Source: Sclerotinia nivalis
Taxonomy: Eukaryota > Ascomycota > Leotiomycetes > Helotiales > Sclerotiniaceae
Length of the DNA stretch: 64,000 bases
Reading direction: 5' to 3'
Assembly (NCBI GenBank): GCA_029531795.1
Contig: JAPEIS010000002.1
Span: 930,001 to 994,000, forward strand
Positions within the stretch are counted from its first letter, which is position 1, and the number at the start of each line of letters is the position of its first letter. Both the position numbers and the translations under genes were made by a program. This document shows positions 22,801 to 34,059 of the stretch, piece by piece. Under the pieces are notes generated by a model. The model was not told the DNA's origin. It saw only the letters and a program-made list of their open reading frames with translations, and ran no database searches.

Positions 22801-23043
22801 TTAAGATACCACACAACCACTAGCACTGCCATTCTTCTCCTTTTTCTTCGCCTTCTCCTGCTTCTTCTCGCAGCTCTTACACTTCTCATCTTCCTTGGGC
22901 TTAGACACATCGGTCCTGATCATGCCTATTTTTAGGTGATTCAAAATATTGTCGTCAACCTTGCATCCCCAGTTCATTAGATTAAGGTCGCCCTTTCTCC
23001 TAATCAAGCCCTTTACGTTTCCTGATACATCAGCTGAAAACAT
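22801..23043 (-). CDS. Small CaaX-box protein
   Basis: An 80-aa single-exon frame begins at an ATG in good context (CAAAATG). It is hydrophilic, with no signal peptide or membrane helix. The C-terminal third is rich in Lys and Glu and has a CKSC pair. The protein ends GCVVS, which fits a CaaX prenylation box (Cys, two aliphatic residues, Ser), so farnesylation and membrane anchoring are plausible. At 80 residues it is longer than typical lipopeptide pheromone precursors, and no family is recognised. Confidence 0.55.
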   Translation of the reverse strand: MFSADVSGNVKGLIRRKGDLNLMNWGCKVDDNILNHLKIGMIRTDVSKPKEDEKCKSCEKKQEKAKKKEKNGSASGCVVS

Positions 23044-24618
23044 TTTGACTGGTTTGATTGTGGTGTTTGTTTTTTTCGGCTGGAGATTTTTGGGTGTTTG
23101 ATAGGTTGAGTTGGATTGTATGGTTTGATTGTTAGATGATGCTGTGTGTTTATTGTTTTCCTGTCTAGATGAAGTTTTGTGTGTGGTGGATACTTTGTGA
23201 ACTTATACTGTGTTTGTTGAAATCCTGGGTGTTCATATAAGTATCTCTGAATCACTTCAAATTATGTGTTGTGCAAGCTGTTGTTCTATCTGACTCTTTA
23301 GCACAGTTGGCTGGAAGATACATGACTGTGGAGTACCTTGAAGAGTGTTGCCATATAATACTTATTCAGTAGAACAGCTCAATGTTATTTCACTGGAGGA
23401 TATCCTCGTGAATGTGAACTTTTAGTGGAGTCATTATGAATAACTATTCTCCAAAAGTTTGGGACTCTCTATGCTTCACCAATTTTCCTTTTTTTTTGCC
23501 CCATGTAAAAGCGGAATACTGTCCAAATACTTTCATTCTTTACATGTACCGAACTTCGATCCAGTTGGGACAGATCTATCCGGTGCAGCATTACTTTTAA
23601 CAATTGCAAACATACCAGCAAAACCACCACAATCTATCCCAGCGCCATAGGCACATGATTTCCCGGATTCCTTACCGAGTGCGAGTCAGATTCCATCTCA
23701 GACTATAGATGGATTGCCTGTACGGCGTCTGCATCGTAAAGATATTTTTTTTATGTCTATTGAAGTTTCTATTTCTGTCCCCTTTTAATATTCCTTCTAC
23801 ATTTCCGATACGCTGATTACTTCGCTAGATTGCAGACCACGAGGATAGCGCGGGAAAATGCAATGTCATGTGATATCAGTATTATGTTCCTAGACTATAG
23901 TTAGATGTAGGCTGTATGTAGGTATAGGCAATGAATATCATTGCTTGCTTTGAAAAGTTTACCGTCATTGTTCTATTATTCAATTGTTGAAAGTCCCGTC
24001 TATTTTGAAGATTCTCGCTAGCACTACCAAATGTGCAACGGAGTAGTGGATATGTTCCGATGCCAATGAGATTTCGTATATATGTCTTTCAGTTCACATC
24101 GTCGGGAATTACAGGAGTGTAGAAATTTTTCATGTTAAAGGTGTATAGCATAACTCAGAAATCTGGACATACACTTTCATCAAGACTGGGGTTAGGTCCT
24201 GGACAACTGATTTGAGGTCAATGTAGACACTCCAATGTTATTTGTGCTTTGGCGGGATACGGATGATGTTTCCTAGTAGATCATCCTCTTCGCTGTAGTG
24301 TCACAGCCTATCTTGCTAGGCTGTTGCAACTTCTTTTGCTGCTTCAATCTGCTGGCAGGCGTTCTTGGCCTTAGTAACTGACGCGGCGTATATTGTTTTG
24401 CTATCATCACTTAGGGTATTAAATGCATCTCATTAATGATAGACGTGTAGAATTACCGGGTTGTTAATGGCGCATTCACGCTAGTTGATTAATGTACTTT
24501 CACGTTTTATGATTCACATAATCATTAATTGTGTTAAGTGAAGCCCTTTGTACGTTTACCTCTACAAGTACCTCATGCTTTCCCCGCTATCTATTCACTG
24601 CCATTGATTTCGGAAGCC
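23044..24618. other. Intergenic, 1.6 kb
   Basis: AT-rich. No gene, repeat or RNA seen. Confidence 0.4.
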
Positions 24619-26569
24619 TTATTCAGCCCCAGCTCTCTTCCTCTTCCCCACAAAAGTTGCCTCTTCCTCGAGGAATTCCTCATCCTTCAGACTACTATCT
24701 AACACAGCTTTACCCTCTTCTTCAATCTCGCTGATCTCTGGCTCGGCTTTTCCTTGATGTGTTGGGTCAATTGAGGGTAGGGGAAATTGCCACTCAGATG
24801 AGCTCCTGTGCTTACGATTATGATGATTCTTGCATTGCTGTTTAGTCATGTATCTAAGTTCGCAGCTGGGGCATTTGAAGGGTTTATTGCCATACTTTAG
24901 CTTCATCTTCGCTGCTTTGCCTCGTTTGTTCTTGTTGAATTCTTCGAGAGTTTCTGCAGTGGTTGGCACGGAAGGGTCGGAATCGGTAAACGTTGACCCT
25001 ATGTCCTCAGTAGATACCCAGTGACTATTTCCCTTTTTCTTGCCATTAAACCATTTCATCGAGAGAACAGCTTCGCATTTTTTCTTATATGAGCTGTACC
25101 ATGGATCTTCTTCGCCGCTTCTGTTTCCATCTATGACAGCCTGAACTCGAGTGGCTCTTGGTGTCATGACGATTCCGTTTTCCTTCCAGCGCCATTTCTG
25201 CACAAAGGAGTCTGCAGCGGGCATGATTAAAGCTGGATTAATGCGAACTTGTGTGGCCATATCATAAGCTTCCAACCTTGCCAAGTGCTCCATTTGATTT
25301 CTACGTGTTCCGAAAGCCGCAATTGCTACAGGGTGTGCTTCGGGTAGACTACTACGAAGTCCACTCGTCTTCTGAAGAATTGCTGGTGTTGAGCGACGGA
25401 TTAAAGCAGGAGATTTACGCATAATAGCTTTCTTCGGATAGCATACCGCCGCCAATCTACCCGATTGATACAATTTAGGGTCCATAATCTGAATACTATC
25501 GGGCAAATACCATCTGTAGGGTACGCGCTCAGAGTTTCCCATGGGAATTGGCCCCAAGCTAATGTGCGGATGAACCGCCTTAAAGACCATGGCTGTCATG
25601 GGACCCATTGCAGCATAAACGCGAAGTGATGAGATAAAAGTACGACCAGGCCAGTAGCCTACGGGTATATTTGACAACATCAACAATACGGTCCAAAGTG
25701 TCGGATCGTCGTGGCCATCGACATGTAAAGCTCCAACATCTCCAATGCTCATCTCTAAAAGTCCTATGCCCGTAGCGGAATAATTGTATTGTACAGTTGC
25801 TAATAATTGTTAGAATTTAGAATTGCAAACATCAGTATATAAATGAGGTACTCTTACAGAAGAATTTGTTATCTTCGTCTCCGAATGTCAGAGGGACAGC
25901 AGACTCTGCCTGTCTGGCAAGGCGACCTAGTAATTCTTTCGGCGCGCAGCTTGCTAGTAAATGTACAGCGGCTATTGCGATGAGCTGATTGAGATTTCCA
26001 CTAAGTTCGGCATTTTCCATCATCGCTGCATTCACCGGAGCGGCACAAATTGCATCCTCCTGTGGTGTGACGGTAAAGCCTTGAGGGTAAGATCTTGCAT
26101 CAGCAGGCTTAGTTCTCGAACCAATCAACCGCTGCTCAAACTCAGAGACATCATCTCGGGAGTCTGGGCCTATACCCTTACGGTGGGCTATCTCGCGAGC
26201 CGCCTTCATGGCTTCGAATGCGGGTGTGATATTCTCAACATGCTTTTGGCCGAAATATTGTAAGGTATGTACTGGATCATCATCCTCTGGTCCTGACGCA
26301 ACGTAATATGGCTGACCGCTTTGTAGTTCATGGCAAAAAATAGCATCATCTTCCTCCTTGGTTAGATGACCTGCTACTTTGAGTAAGTCTGGGCATTCCG
26401 AGTTCTTTGCAATGGCTAGCTTTTGGTTGACTGGACCCGTAGCTGTATCGAAGTTCGGCAATATGAGATATCCCTTGTTTTTGCCAGAATTGTTTCGTAT
26501 CGGTAGTTGATAATTAAATCGCGGGCTTGCCTTAGGCTCTGGGGCCTTCGTGAGGTTCGAGGAAGACAT
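24619..26569 (-). CDS. Dioxygenase-like C2H2 protein, module family 1, copy A
   Basis: Two exons, 26569..25858 and 25799..24619, with a 58-bp intron (GTAAGA...TATTAG, phase 1), give 630 aa. The splice is supported by the paralogue at 50573..52758, which has an intron at the same position and phase. The N-terminus has FNYQLP...PNF...LAIAKNSE, shared with the paralogue. The core has HVD (H263, D265), then W-T-x-L-L-x-L-S-N-x-P, GR and VHPH (H314/H316), and an Arg about 13 residues later. This is the ligand layout of a 2-oxoglutarate/Fe(II) dioxygenase. Residues 547-568 are one C2H2 finger (C-x2-C...H-x4-H). The tail is acidic and ends in KRKR, so the protein is probably nuclear. The dioxygenase call is inferred from motifs; it could be a catalytically dead relative. 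Confidence 0.8.
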
Positions 26570-28069
26570 CTTGGAGGTTGTTCTCAGCGAGTATCTTGGT
26601 TCTATTATTGAAGAAGTCTACAAACTTGTTTGAATTTATCGCAAGAACTATCTGTAGGTAATAAATGGCAGGATTGGGATGATCACGGTGGCGAAATGAT
26701 GTGCTGTAAATTGAGTCGAGGAAAGTGGTTGTCTTCAAGTAAGTAGTGGGAAGTAGAATGTTGTAATGTCAAGAGATGTGGTTCAAAGAAGTTGTAGAAG
26801 GAACATGAAGATGAAAAGGTCGTTTTAATAAAGAGAGTAAAAGGGAGTGAGAATTCTTACAGTGACATCTGTGACTGTTGAATGAGGTTGCCTTCGAGTG
26901 AAGGTATGGCCACAACAAAAAGAAGAAAGGTTCTTATTGAAGGTTGGATGCAGGTTGGCTGGCGGGCTGATTGTTAGGCATTACTAGGCTGTAAATGAAA
27001 AGATAATCCTGATGAAGGGCATGCAGGGAAACTGGAGTTTGTGTTACAAGGCATATGATAAATGAATGAGCTTGTAGATTGCAAAGAGAACTCTATGAAG
27101 AAGACAGAAGGAGAAGAACTGTATGACAGATCAGGTGGCAGGTAAATGTTTTATCTGCTTAAATGTCCAATTACCATGGTAGCAATTGAATTTCTTTGAA
27201 TAGATCTTTTGAAGTCATAAGGGATGGCTCTGCATATCCGATATTGGAATATATATAAAGAAAAGTCCAATTGAAGTTTGCAGTATCTCAAAATAAATCT
27301 TCCAATACAATTTCCAATCTCCAATTTCTTGAAATCTCAAGGCCTATCACCTCTCAGTATGAACTGAGGGATTTTGGCCTCCGAAGCTGTCCCGAGCCGT
27401 CTCAAGTCACTTTGATTCTTGAAATATTCACTAGTCATATTGTCTCAGCTTCCATTGTATATTGTTCTTCATGTTATAAATATGTTATTTAGTATCTAAT
27501 TATATGAATAAGATCCATCACCTTACCATATCACTCTGAATTATCTAGGTAAGATAAACTTTGAGCTTCTTCAAAATCCTAGTTATCAGTAAAGTAAGAT
27601 GCATAGAAGGTGTGATACATAGAAGGTGTGATACATAGAAGGTGTGATAGTGAATTTGCTAGTGTCAAGGATTTAGAGTCATCGGCGATATCGGACTACA
27701 GTTTAATATTCAAGAGAATATTTGTTCACATTTACTTGCACATGTTGGATTTTGAGAAGAGTTGTCATTGGTGTTAGGACTTTTGTCTATCTGGGGTAAT
27801 ATAGTTCTTCTATGAATCCTGGACACTACCCAAACAGAAAGGTCTGTTCACTTTGGTCTTTCCTGTTCTCAAATGCCTTTATAAAAGCAATTCCAAATCC
27901 CAGTCCGATGCCTTCTTTGCCAAATATTCCCTTCTGACTTATCTATCCTCCATTCTATTCAACAAAATCCTCCCTACCCTGTGAAAATTATCACATCAAT
28001 TTCTCTCAATTTTCAACTGTTTTACATTTCCAGGTCCTGATCTTACATCACATCAATTTCTCTCTCCTA
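26570..28069. other. Intergenic between the two module genes
   Basis: 1.5 kb between dioxygenase-like copy A and its IBR-like partner. It holds a 3 x 16-bp tandem repeat (27601..27648) and T/C-rich stretches. The word CACATCAATTTCTCTC occurs twice near 27990 and 28050. No third gene is seen. Confidence 0.45.
27601..27648. repeat. Tandem repeat, three 16-bp units
   Basis: Unit RCATAGAAGGTGTGAT repeated three times; only the first base of the first unit differs. Confidence 0.9.
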
Positions 28070-29578
28070 CTAGGCAATCTTCCACCATCCCCCACTTTTG
28101 CTTGCAGTCCAGTCATTTCCCTTCCCTAAATCATGTCCCGCTGCCAAAGTAGCAGTTTTTCTTCTCTTGCCTCCAGTGTCCTCATCATCATCATCATCCC
28201 GATCATCCTGACCTCGTTTCTTGACAAGCCACGGTGATCGTGCAACTCTGATATTAGACTTTAGAGCTCCGTATTTTGTGCCACTAACTCGGTGCATCTC
28301 CTCGAGACGTGCCGAAAAGGATTGCAATTGCTGAGCTTGCGTAAAGAGGGTGAGCTCAGATGGTTGTGATTGCTTCTTCAAATCATCATGAAGTTGAACA
28401 ATACTTCGGGCCAACTGCACTGCCGGCCATTCATCATTTAGTTGAGTATCCGCAGACAGGTACTCATGTGCAGACTGATAGTTGCGGCGGATGAGAGACC
28501 ATATAGTGTAGGTCAGGGGGGCATATCGGTCAGCGTCGAAGGTCAATTCAACAGGGAAGAAGGAAACTGGAAATCCCAAGATTCTAACACCGGGAGATAA
28601 GTCTCTCAAGAGCTGAAGACGCTCTTCAAACAACAACCCGAACAGATTCTTGCGCTGAGAGAGCATGTGGATGAATGCCCAAGACTGTAGGCAAATAGTG
28701 TCGAACCGATTTTCAGCAGTCATATTTCCAATTGTGACTGCTACATGGTCTAGCAACAGACTCTTTCGGATGAGGTCAGAATAGTCGAGCGAGACTTTAG
28801 AATCTTTCGGTATCTGTTCGAGGAGGATGTTAAGGGCTTTTACAACCGCGGTATCAAGGCTCCTGTTGTCTTTTTTGTATGGAAACACGTTGCGATGTTG
28901 AACAAACGCATCGTCAACGGTACACAAAGCATGCCACACGACATGAGCATGTTCATAGGAACAGGAATATTCATGAGGAGGTTTTTCGCAGGCCATACAA
29001 TTCTCAGCATCGCATCCTGGACATCTGACAATCTGAGGGTGTGTGTTTTCATATGGTTTTCGGAGAGATCGCGGTAATCTTCGCTGATAGCCAGGTACCC
29101 ACAGAGGATATCGTGAGTAGTCGAAAATATCTCCACAGTTACGACATTCTATGAAGGTGTCTCCTAGGGTATGCTCCCGCTGAGCCCCAATCATCATGGA
29201 CTCAGAGTCATCATCCATGCTCCCATCCCCACCATCATCGTCCTCCGTGCCGGAAGCCGACTCTTCACCATCACTATTCTGGTCTGTGATGTCTGCCTCA
29301 AAGCTGCGTTGCAAAGCCTGCACACAATAACTTACAGCTTCAACACCAGTATCGGTATTAGAACCATTGGAATCATTCTCTGAAGAGCAGCTCGGAGGAG
29401 CAAGTGCCTTCCGTGGGGTTTCAAGACTTCGTGGGTTCTTAAGATGGTACGTCAAGGTAAATGTCAACCCGGGAGCCCGAAGAGGTGAAGAATTTGATTG
29501 GGCGACGCTCGTGGCACCTTGTGCAGATGGAGGGCTCATGGCGTCGTTGTAAAAGCAAGGACCATTTGATTTGCTCAT
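28070..29578 (-). CDS. IBR-like zinc protein, module family 2, copy A
   Basis: Single exon, 502 aa. The N-terminal block (LTFTLTYHLKNPRSLETP) is shared loosely with the paralogue at 60859..62401. An acidic low-complexity stretch fills residues about 100-127. The zinc cluster is C145-x2-C148-x37-C186-x2-C189-x4-C194-x2-C197-x4-H202-x3-C206, close to the in-between-RING (IBR) layout, though no flanking RING1 or RING2 is seen. A helical region follows (LLLDHVAVTIGNMTAEN, QSWAFIHMLSQR, LSPGVRILGFP), also shared with the paralogue. The C-terminus has basic clusters (KKR, KRRK) that could be nuclear signals. It lies 1.5 kb upstream of dioxygenase-like copy A on the same strand. An E3-ligase-related role is possible, but the missing RINGs argue against a standard RBR enzyme. 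Confidence 0.8.
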   Translation of the reverse strand: MSKSNGPCFYNDAMSPPSAQGATSVAQSNSSPLRAPGLTFTLTYHLKNPRSLETPRKALAPPSCSSENDSNGSNTDTGVEAVSYCVQALQRSFEADITDQNSDGEESASGTEDDDGGDGSMDDDSESMMIGAQREHTLGDTFIECRNCGDIFDYSRYPLWVPGYQRRLPRSLRKPYENTHPQIVRCPGCDAENCMACEKPPHEYSCSYEHAHVVWHALCTVDDAFVQHRNVFPYKKDNRSLDTAVVKALNILLEQIPKDSKVSLDYSDLIRKSLLLDHVAVTIGNMTAENRFDTICLQSWAFIHMLSQRKNLFGLLFEERLQLLRDLSPGVRILGFPVSFFPVELTFDADRYAPLTYTIWSLIRRNYQSAHEYLSADTQLNDEWPAVQLARSIVQLHDDLKKQSQPSELTLFTQAQQLQSFSARLEEMHRVSGTKYGALKSNIRVARSPWLVKKRGQDDRDDDDDEDTGGKRRKTATLAAGHDLGKGNDWTASKSGGWWKIA

Positions 29579-30821
29579 GGTAGCGTGTGTTTGATTGATC
29601 GATTGATCGTTGAAGATAATCTTGATCTGAGAAGGGGAAATGAAGATGTCAATGGTTTTTCATTAGTGGTTAGTTGTTGTGATGTGGCATTGTTTGTAGA
29701 CGAAGAAGTCATGTATTGAGAGGAAGTAAGTTGTAGTGAGAAGATTGGCAGTATATAAATGTTTCTAGGTTCACATACGGCATTACCACTGTCGTTTTTC
29801 ATGGCTGTATCATTCTCAGTTATTTAGCTTAGCAGAGATTATTCTGTGTCATTTTGATATCGCGGCCATCCGTACGGTCGTACGGTCCTCATTTATAAGC
29901 TTTGGAAAGGCCGTATCCCTTCGTTCTGGCACTACGATTTTCCTTACGGTAGTGCCGTACTCAAATGACGGTCTCGGTAATGGCTAGTCTTCTTCATTTT
30001 GGTACCGTGGTCATCCATACGGTAGTGCCGTACCCAATCATTGATCAGCAGAAGATGTACGGACCTCATTTTGAGATCGTCATCATCCAACAGGCAGAAC
30101 CGTATTGAACCCGTTGCAGTCACGGCTGTAGCTCCAACAAATTCATGACTAGTCCTAAGGAGCGACATCTCGCTAGTGCAAACAATGTGAAATACGGCAG
30201 CAACCGTACCTTCATTACTTTTAACCTGATGGCATAATTCTAACAAAAGTCGGGTCAATATGCATACATTTTAATTATGCAGCATTGTTTCGATTGTGTA
30301 TCAACTCTGTCTGACCTAGGAAGAATAATATTGAAGTTCTTGAGTCAAAAGTTAGAAGCAAAGCGAGACATGGATAAAGGGGCTGGTAGCGAGATCATCA
30401 CAAAAATTGAGGACTTTTACCGATAGAAAAAATTGGTGAGGGTAGTATGCGTTAAACTCAAGGTTTTTCCCAAGAGAAGTAGCTATAATGTGCAGCAATA
30501 TATGTATAGAGCGTCCAGCGTGAAACTTCTTGCTCATATACACTCCTCTAATTCTGATCTACATTTATGAATCTCAAATGTAGCAGATTAGATGCCCAGA
30601 ACCATCATATTCTTCAATTCATTTTGTTATGTACATAGAAATACTTGTTATGTTGTGCAACGTTGCATACGGTTCAACCCCGCATCCACATATCTCCGTG
30701 ATGGCATCAACACCCTTTTTAGATCTTCATCAGACTTACAAATTACACATATTTCTAACGAGAAAGTGTAGAAGTTACGACTCACAGACCCTAGACACTC
30801 TTCAATCAATAAGAATATACT
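29579..30821. other. Upstream region of IBR-like copy A
   Basis: No gene. It contains the TACGG cluster described separately and the promoter region of the membrane protein gene at 30822. Confidence 0.45.
29870..30205. promoter_or_regulatory. Cluster of TACGG/CCGTA sites upstream of IBR-like copy A
   Basis: The 16-bp near-palindrome TACGGTAGTGCCGTAC occurs exactly twice (29945..29960 and 30018..30033). CCGTACGG is at 29870, GAAATACGGCAG at 30189..30200, and several single TACGG or CCGTA sites lie between. GAAATACGGCAG recurs upstream of the paralogue in the same orientation (62768..62779). These could be transcription factor sites or the remains of a short repeat. Confidence 0.45.
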
Positions 30822-31829
30822 ATGTTTCCGTTTGAGACAATACGCAAGCTTTTGCCAACCGCTCAGCAATGGAAATGGTACGGAATTGGAGCCATATCTC
30901 TCAAGATGTATGGAAGCCGCACAATCTGGCTTCTGCAAGCTCAAATTGTCGGTCAATTACAAGATGAAGATGCTTTAGCATTCAAAAAGATGGCATGTGA
31001 TGAATGTACCATGATTGCCGTAGCTGTGAGCTTCTTTTGTCATCAAGTCTAGACCTATCATATGCTGACACAAGAAAAGGCTGCAATCGTTGCCCAAATA
31101 GCTATTACAGGCTTATCGTTGGACTCGTTAAACCAGACTCATTGGATAGCAAAGTCTTGTTTTGTTATGAGTCTAACTTTTGCTTTGGTTTCTGTATATT
31201 ATTCCGTGGCGCAGCAGAGAATCCTTGGTCGATTAATTAACGCAAGGGATGTTCGTGACTGGATTCGAGGAAGAAAACAGGCGGTTAATCGAATCTTTTC
31301 CATCCAAGTTGGGTTCGAACTTGATCCTTGCGAACCCGACGAGTACACGCCGAGAAGCTCGGATATTCATGATTTTAAGAAGGATTTTGAAAGACAATGT
31401 TTTATCCCCAGTCCTCTATCCGTCATCACACTTTCTGCGCCTCAGATGTTACTCTCGGGCTCACTTTGTCTACTTCTTATTGCCCTAGGAATTTATCTAG
31501 GCAAGTTTTGGATTCGTGAGCTAGATTCGACAGAACCATCTACTGATGCTAGAAATGTCTTTATATTCTACTTCATTGGATTATATATCCCTGGTGGTAT
31601 TTATGTCGTATTAGGGTGGTTTCATGGCAAAGAAGAACGGTCGGAATCTGAAATCATCGATGGGTATTTGCATGAATATTTAGCGAGTCACCCTGATGCG
31701 CTGTCTCGGTGGAATGTTGACAGTCACTGGCGATTTCGCAATGGGATTTTGAGACGTATTGATAGTACAGACACCGAGGAGATTGCGGCCACCGTGTCCA
31801 CGGAGCCACAAGCACCTAACATTGTGTGA
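30822..31829 (+). CDS. Predicted three-helix membrane protein
   Basis: Two exons, 30822..31025 and 31080..31829, with a 54-bp intron (GTGAGC...GAAAAG, phase 0), give 317 aa. Splicing joins ECTMIAVA to AAIVAQIAITGLSL. Hydrophobic helices are at about residues 70-85 (possibly amphipathic), 95-112 (CFVMSLTFALVSVYYSV), 185-208 (MLLSGSLCLLLIALGIYLG) and 232-255 (VFIFYFIGLYIPGGIYVVLG). The block SVITLSAPQMLLSGSLC is one I associate with uncharacterised fungal membrane proteins. The long soluble loop between the second and third helices is charged. No enzymatic motif is seen; function unknown. Confidence 0.75.
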
Positions 31830-32359
31830 TGATTTTCTTAGCAATTATAGACAAACGTTAAAAAAGCATATCTAACATAATCAACCTCCCGAATTTAAAG
31901 TAGAGGAGATTCCCACTTCCGAAATAAATCTTGAACTCATACACATCCAATCTTCTCATCTCCCAGCCGGAGATTCGGAATGGACGGTTCTCCACATCTT
32001 GATTGCATGGCATCGGCAACTTGTCATTTTCTTTTGGGGGAGTTCACGTTGATTTCGACTGTTACTCAAGATTTTATGCAATTGAAGATTACTGATGTGC
32101 AGTTGCACTTAAACCAATTATCTCATAAACAGGACGAAAGTCCCGAACTTGGATGTATCCTTGGGAGATGCAATATCAGAAATGAACATGAAGGTTAGTA
32201 CGAAGGACTTGTGCGTATATTCTGTCCTTTCATATGAAATGCCGCTTATATATAACCAATACCCCCGTCAAAAACACTTGAGCCACCAGCACGTCCACTT
32301 ATAAATTCACACACTCACACAAACATATAAATATACATTACCATCTAGATCCCTTCTAA
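31830..32359. other. Intergenic between convergent genes
   Basis: 530 bp with no gene seen; presumably the 3' UTRs of both neighbours. Confidence 0.45.
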
Positions 32360-34059
32360 CTACAAAATATATCTAAACCCTTTATTATCTATCTCCGTCA
32401 TATCCATCATACCCTTCTCCACCGCCTCTCTCGCTTCTTCTTCACTAAATTCTCCTCTAGCCGCTTGCTCTGCATCTCTTTTCTTATTACTTGTATACAT
32501 ATAGATATAGAGTACGATAACCATTGCTAATTTGACCGAGTATCCTACCAGCATTGCTATATATGCCGAATGATAACCCGCTTGTTTGGTGTTAGTCCCG
32601 AAGACATGAAAATACGACAAAAGAAATAGAAAGAAGATACAAAAGCAACAAAAACTCACGAGCTTCCGCCGCAATAAAAGTCTGCGGTCCAATAATATTC
32701 CCCACACAATAGCCCGTAAAGAGCACCGCCGCCGTCAACTGTTTCTTCGTGTACCCCGCAATATTACTACTCACCATCGTAAGACTCATGCTGAATCCCA
32801 ATCCCTGGAAATAACACAACCACAACGCTACTAATCGTCCCCATTTATTGCTGCTTGGAAGACCAACTAATAGTCCTGAACCGAGAATACATATCGTGTT
32901 AGCGACAATCATAGTGATGCAGCGAGAATTCCGCGGGAATTTGGTGCATATATAGCCGCCAGCTATCAGAGCGAGGAATTGTACTGCTCCGCCGGGAATT
33001 TGCAGGTATTGAGTACCGAGGGTGTGGAAACCGAAGGTTTTGACAATGATAGATGTGAAGGAAGTGAGAGCGGAATTGGGAATCTGTGCACCGACCGCCA
33101 TGACGAATAGGATCCACGTTTTGGGATCTTGGAGAGTTTGCCACGCTTGATAGGTTTGGAAGTGGTGGTTCTTTACTCCTTGACGATTGGACGCTACGCG
33201 ATTAATGGCGATGAGTCGTTCGTGGGGCGTGAGGAATTTGGCGGTTGAGGGAAGGTCCGGGAGGATGATCAGGGAGATAATACCCCAGAAGATGGAGAGG
33301 GCGCCGAAGATGAGGAAGACGTACATCCATTTTGGGAGGCCGGTGGTAATGTGACCGACAGCGTACCCGATGAGGCCGCCGAACATGGTTGCGATGCCGT
33401 TGGTGCAGTAGTAGGTTTCGAGGCGGAGAGGTTGTTCGGCGGAGGTGTACCACATGGACATTAGGAGGACGAAGCCGGGGTTTACGGTGGCTTCGACGGC
33501 TCCGAGGAGGAAGCGGTTGGTTGCTATTCCGCCGAAGGAGACGCATGCTGGGGTTGTGATGAGGATTACGCCCCATGCGATGGTAGTCAAGGAGAGGAAT
33601 TTCCCGATAGGTAGACGTTGAAGAAAGTAACCTGATGGAAATTGAAAGAATAGGTAGCCGAAGTAGAATATCGAGCTGTATGTTTTGTGAGTATAATCTA
33701 AAAAGTATGGAATGTAAAAACAATGCAATTCGATGATCTTACCTTAGCCAGGAATACTGTTGTCCAACTAGATGCGTTCCTTTCTGCAATCCATACACAC
33801 TTGAGAAGTTGATAGAATTCTTGTCTAGATATTGCAACATATATGTAACGAAGAGAATGGGCATAAGGCGTATATCAATCTTCCTAAGCACCCTCTTTGC
33901 TTCTTGAGGATCAACCTCGATATCCCTAGCATTCTCATACAAAGCATAGTTATCATCTAAGTGCGTTGAAGTAGCCGGTAATGCATCATCTACAACTTCA
34001 CTTGTTGATCTCGCTGGAGAAGACGTCACTTGCTTCTCATCATCAATTGTGGTTGCCAT
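32360..34059 (-). CDS. MFS transporter, allantoate permease (Dal5/ACS) type
   Basis: Three exons: 34059..33743, 33675..32660 and 32580..32360. The introns are 67 bp (GTAAGA...CATACAG) and 79 bp (GTGAGT...AACAAG, with a CTAAC branch site); all joins are in frame, giving 517 aa. The N-terminal cytoplasmic part is followed by IDIRLMPILFVTYMLQYLDK, the standard first helix of the anion:cation symporter family. LLGAVEATVNPGFVLLMSMW with YTSAEQPLR is the signature of its fourth and fifth helices. About 12 helices can be counted, and length is normal for the family. Relatives carry allantoate, nicotinate, biotin or similar small organic acids into the cell. The substrate cannot be told, and no metabolic neighbours give a hint. 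Confidence 0.9.
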
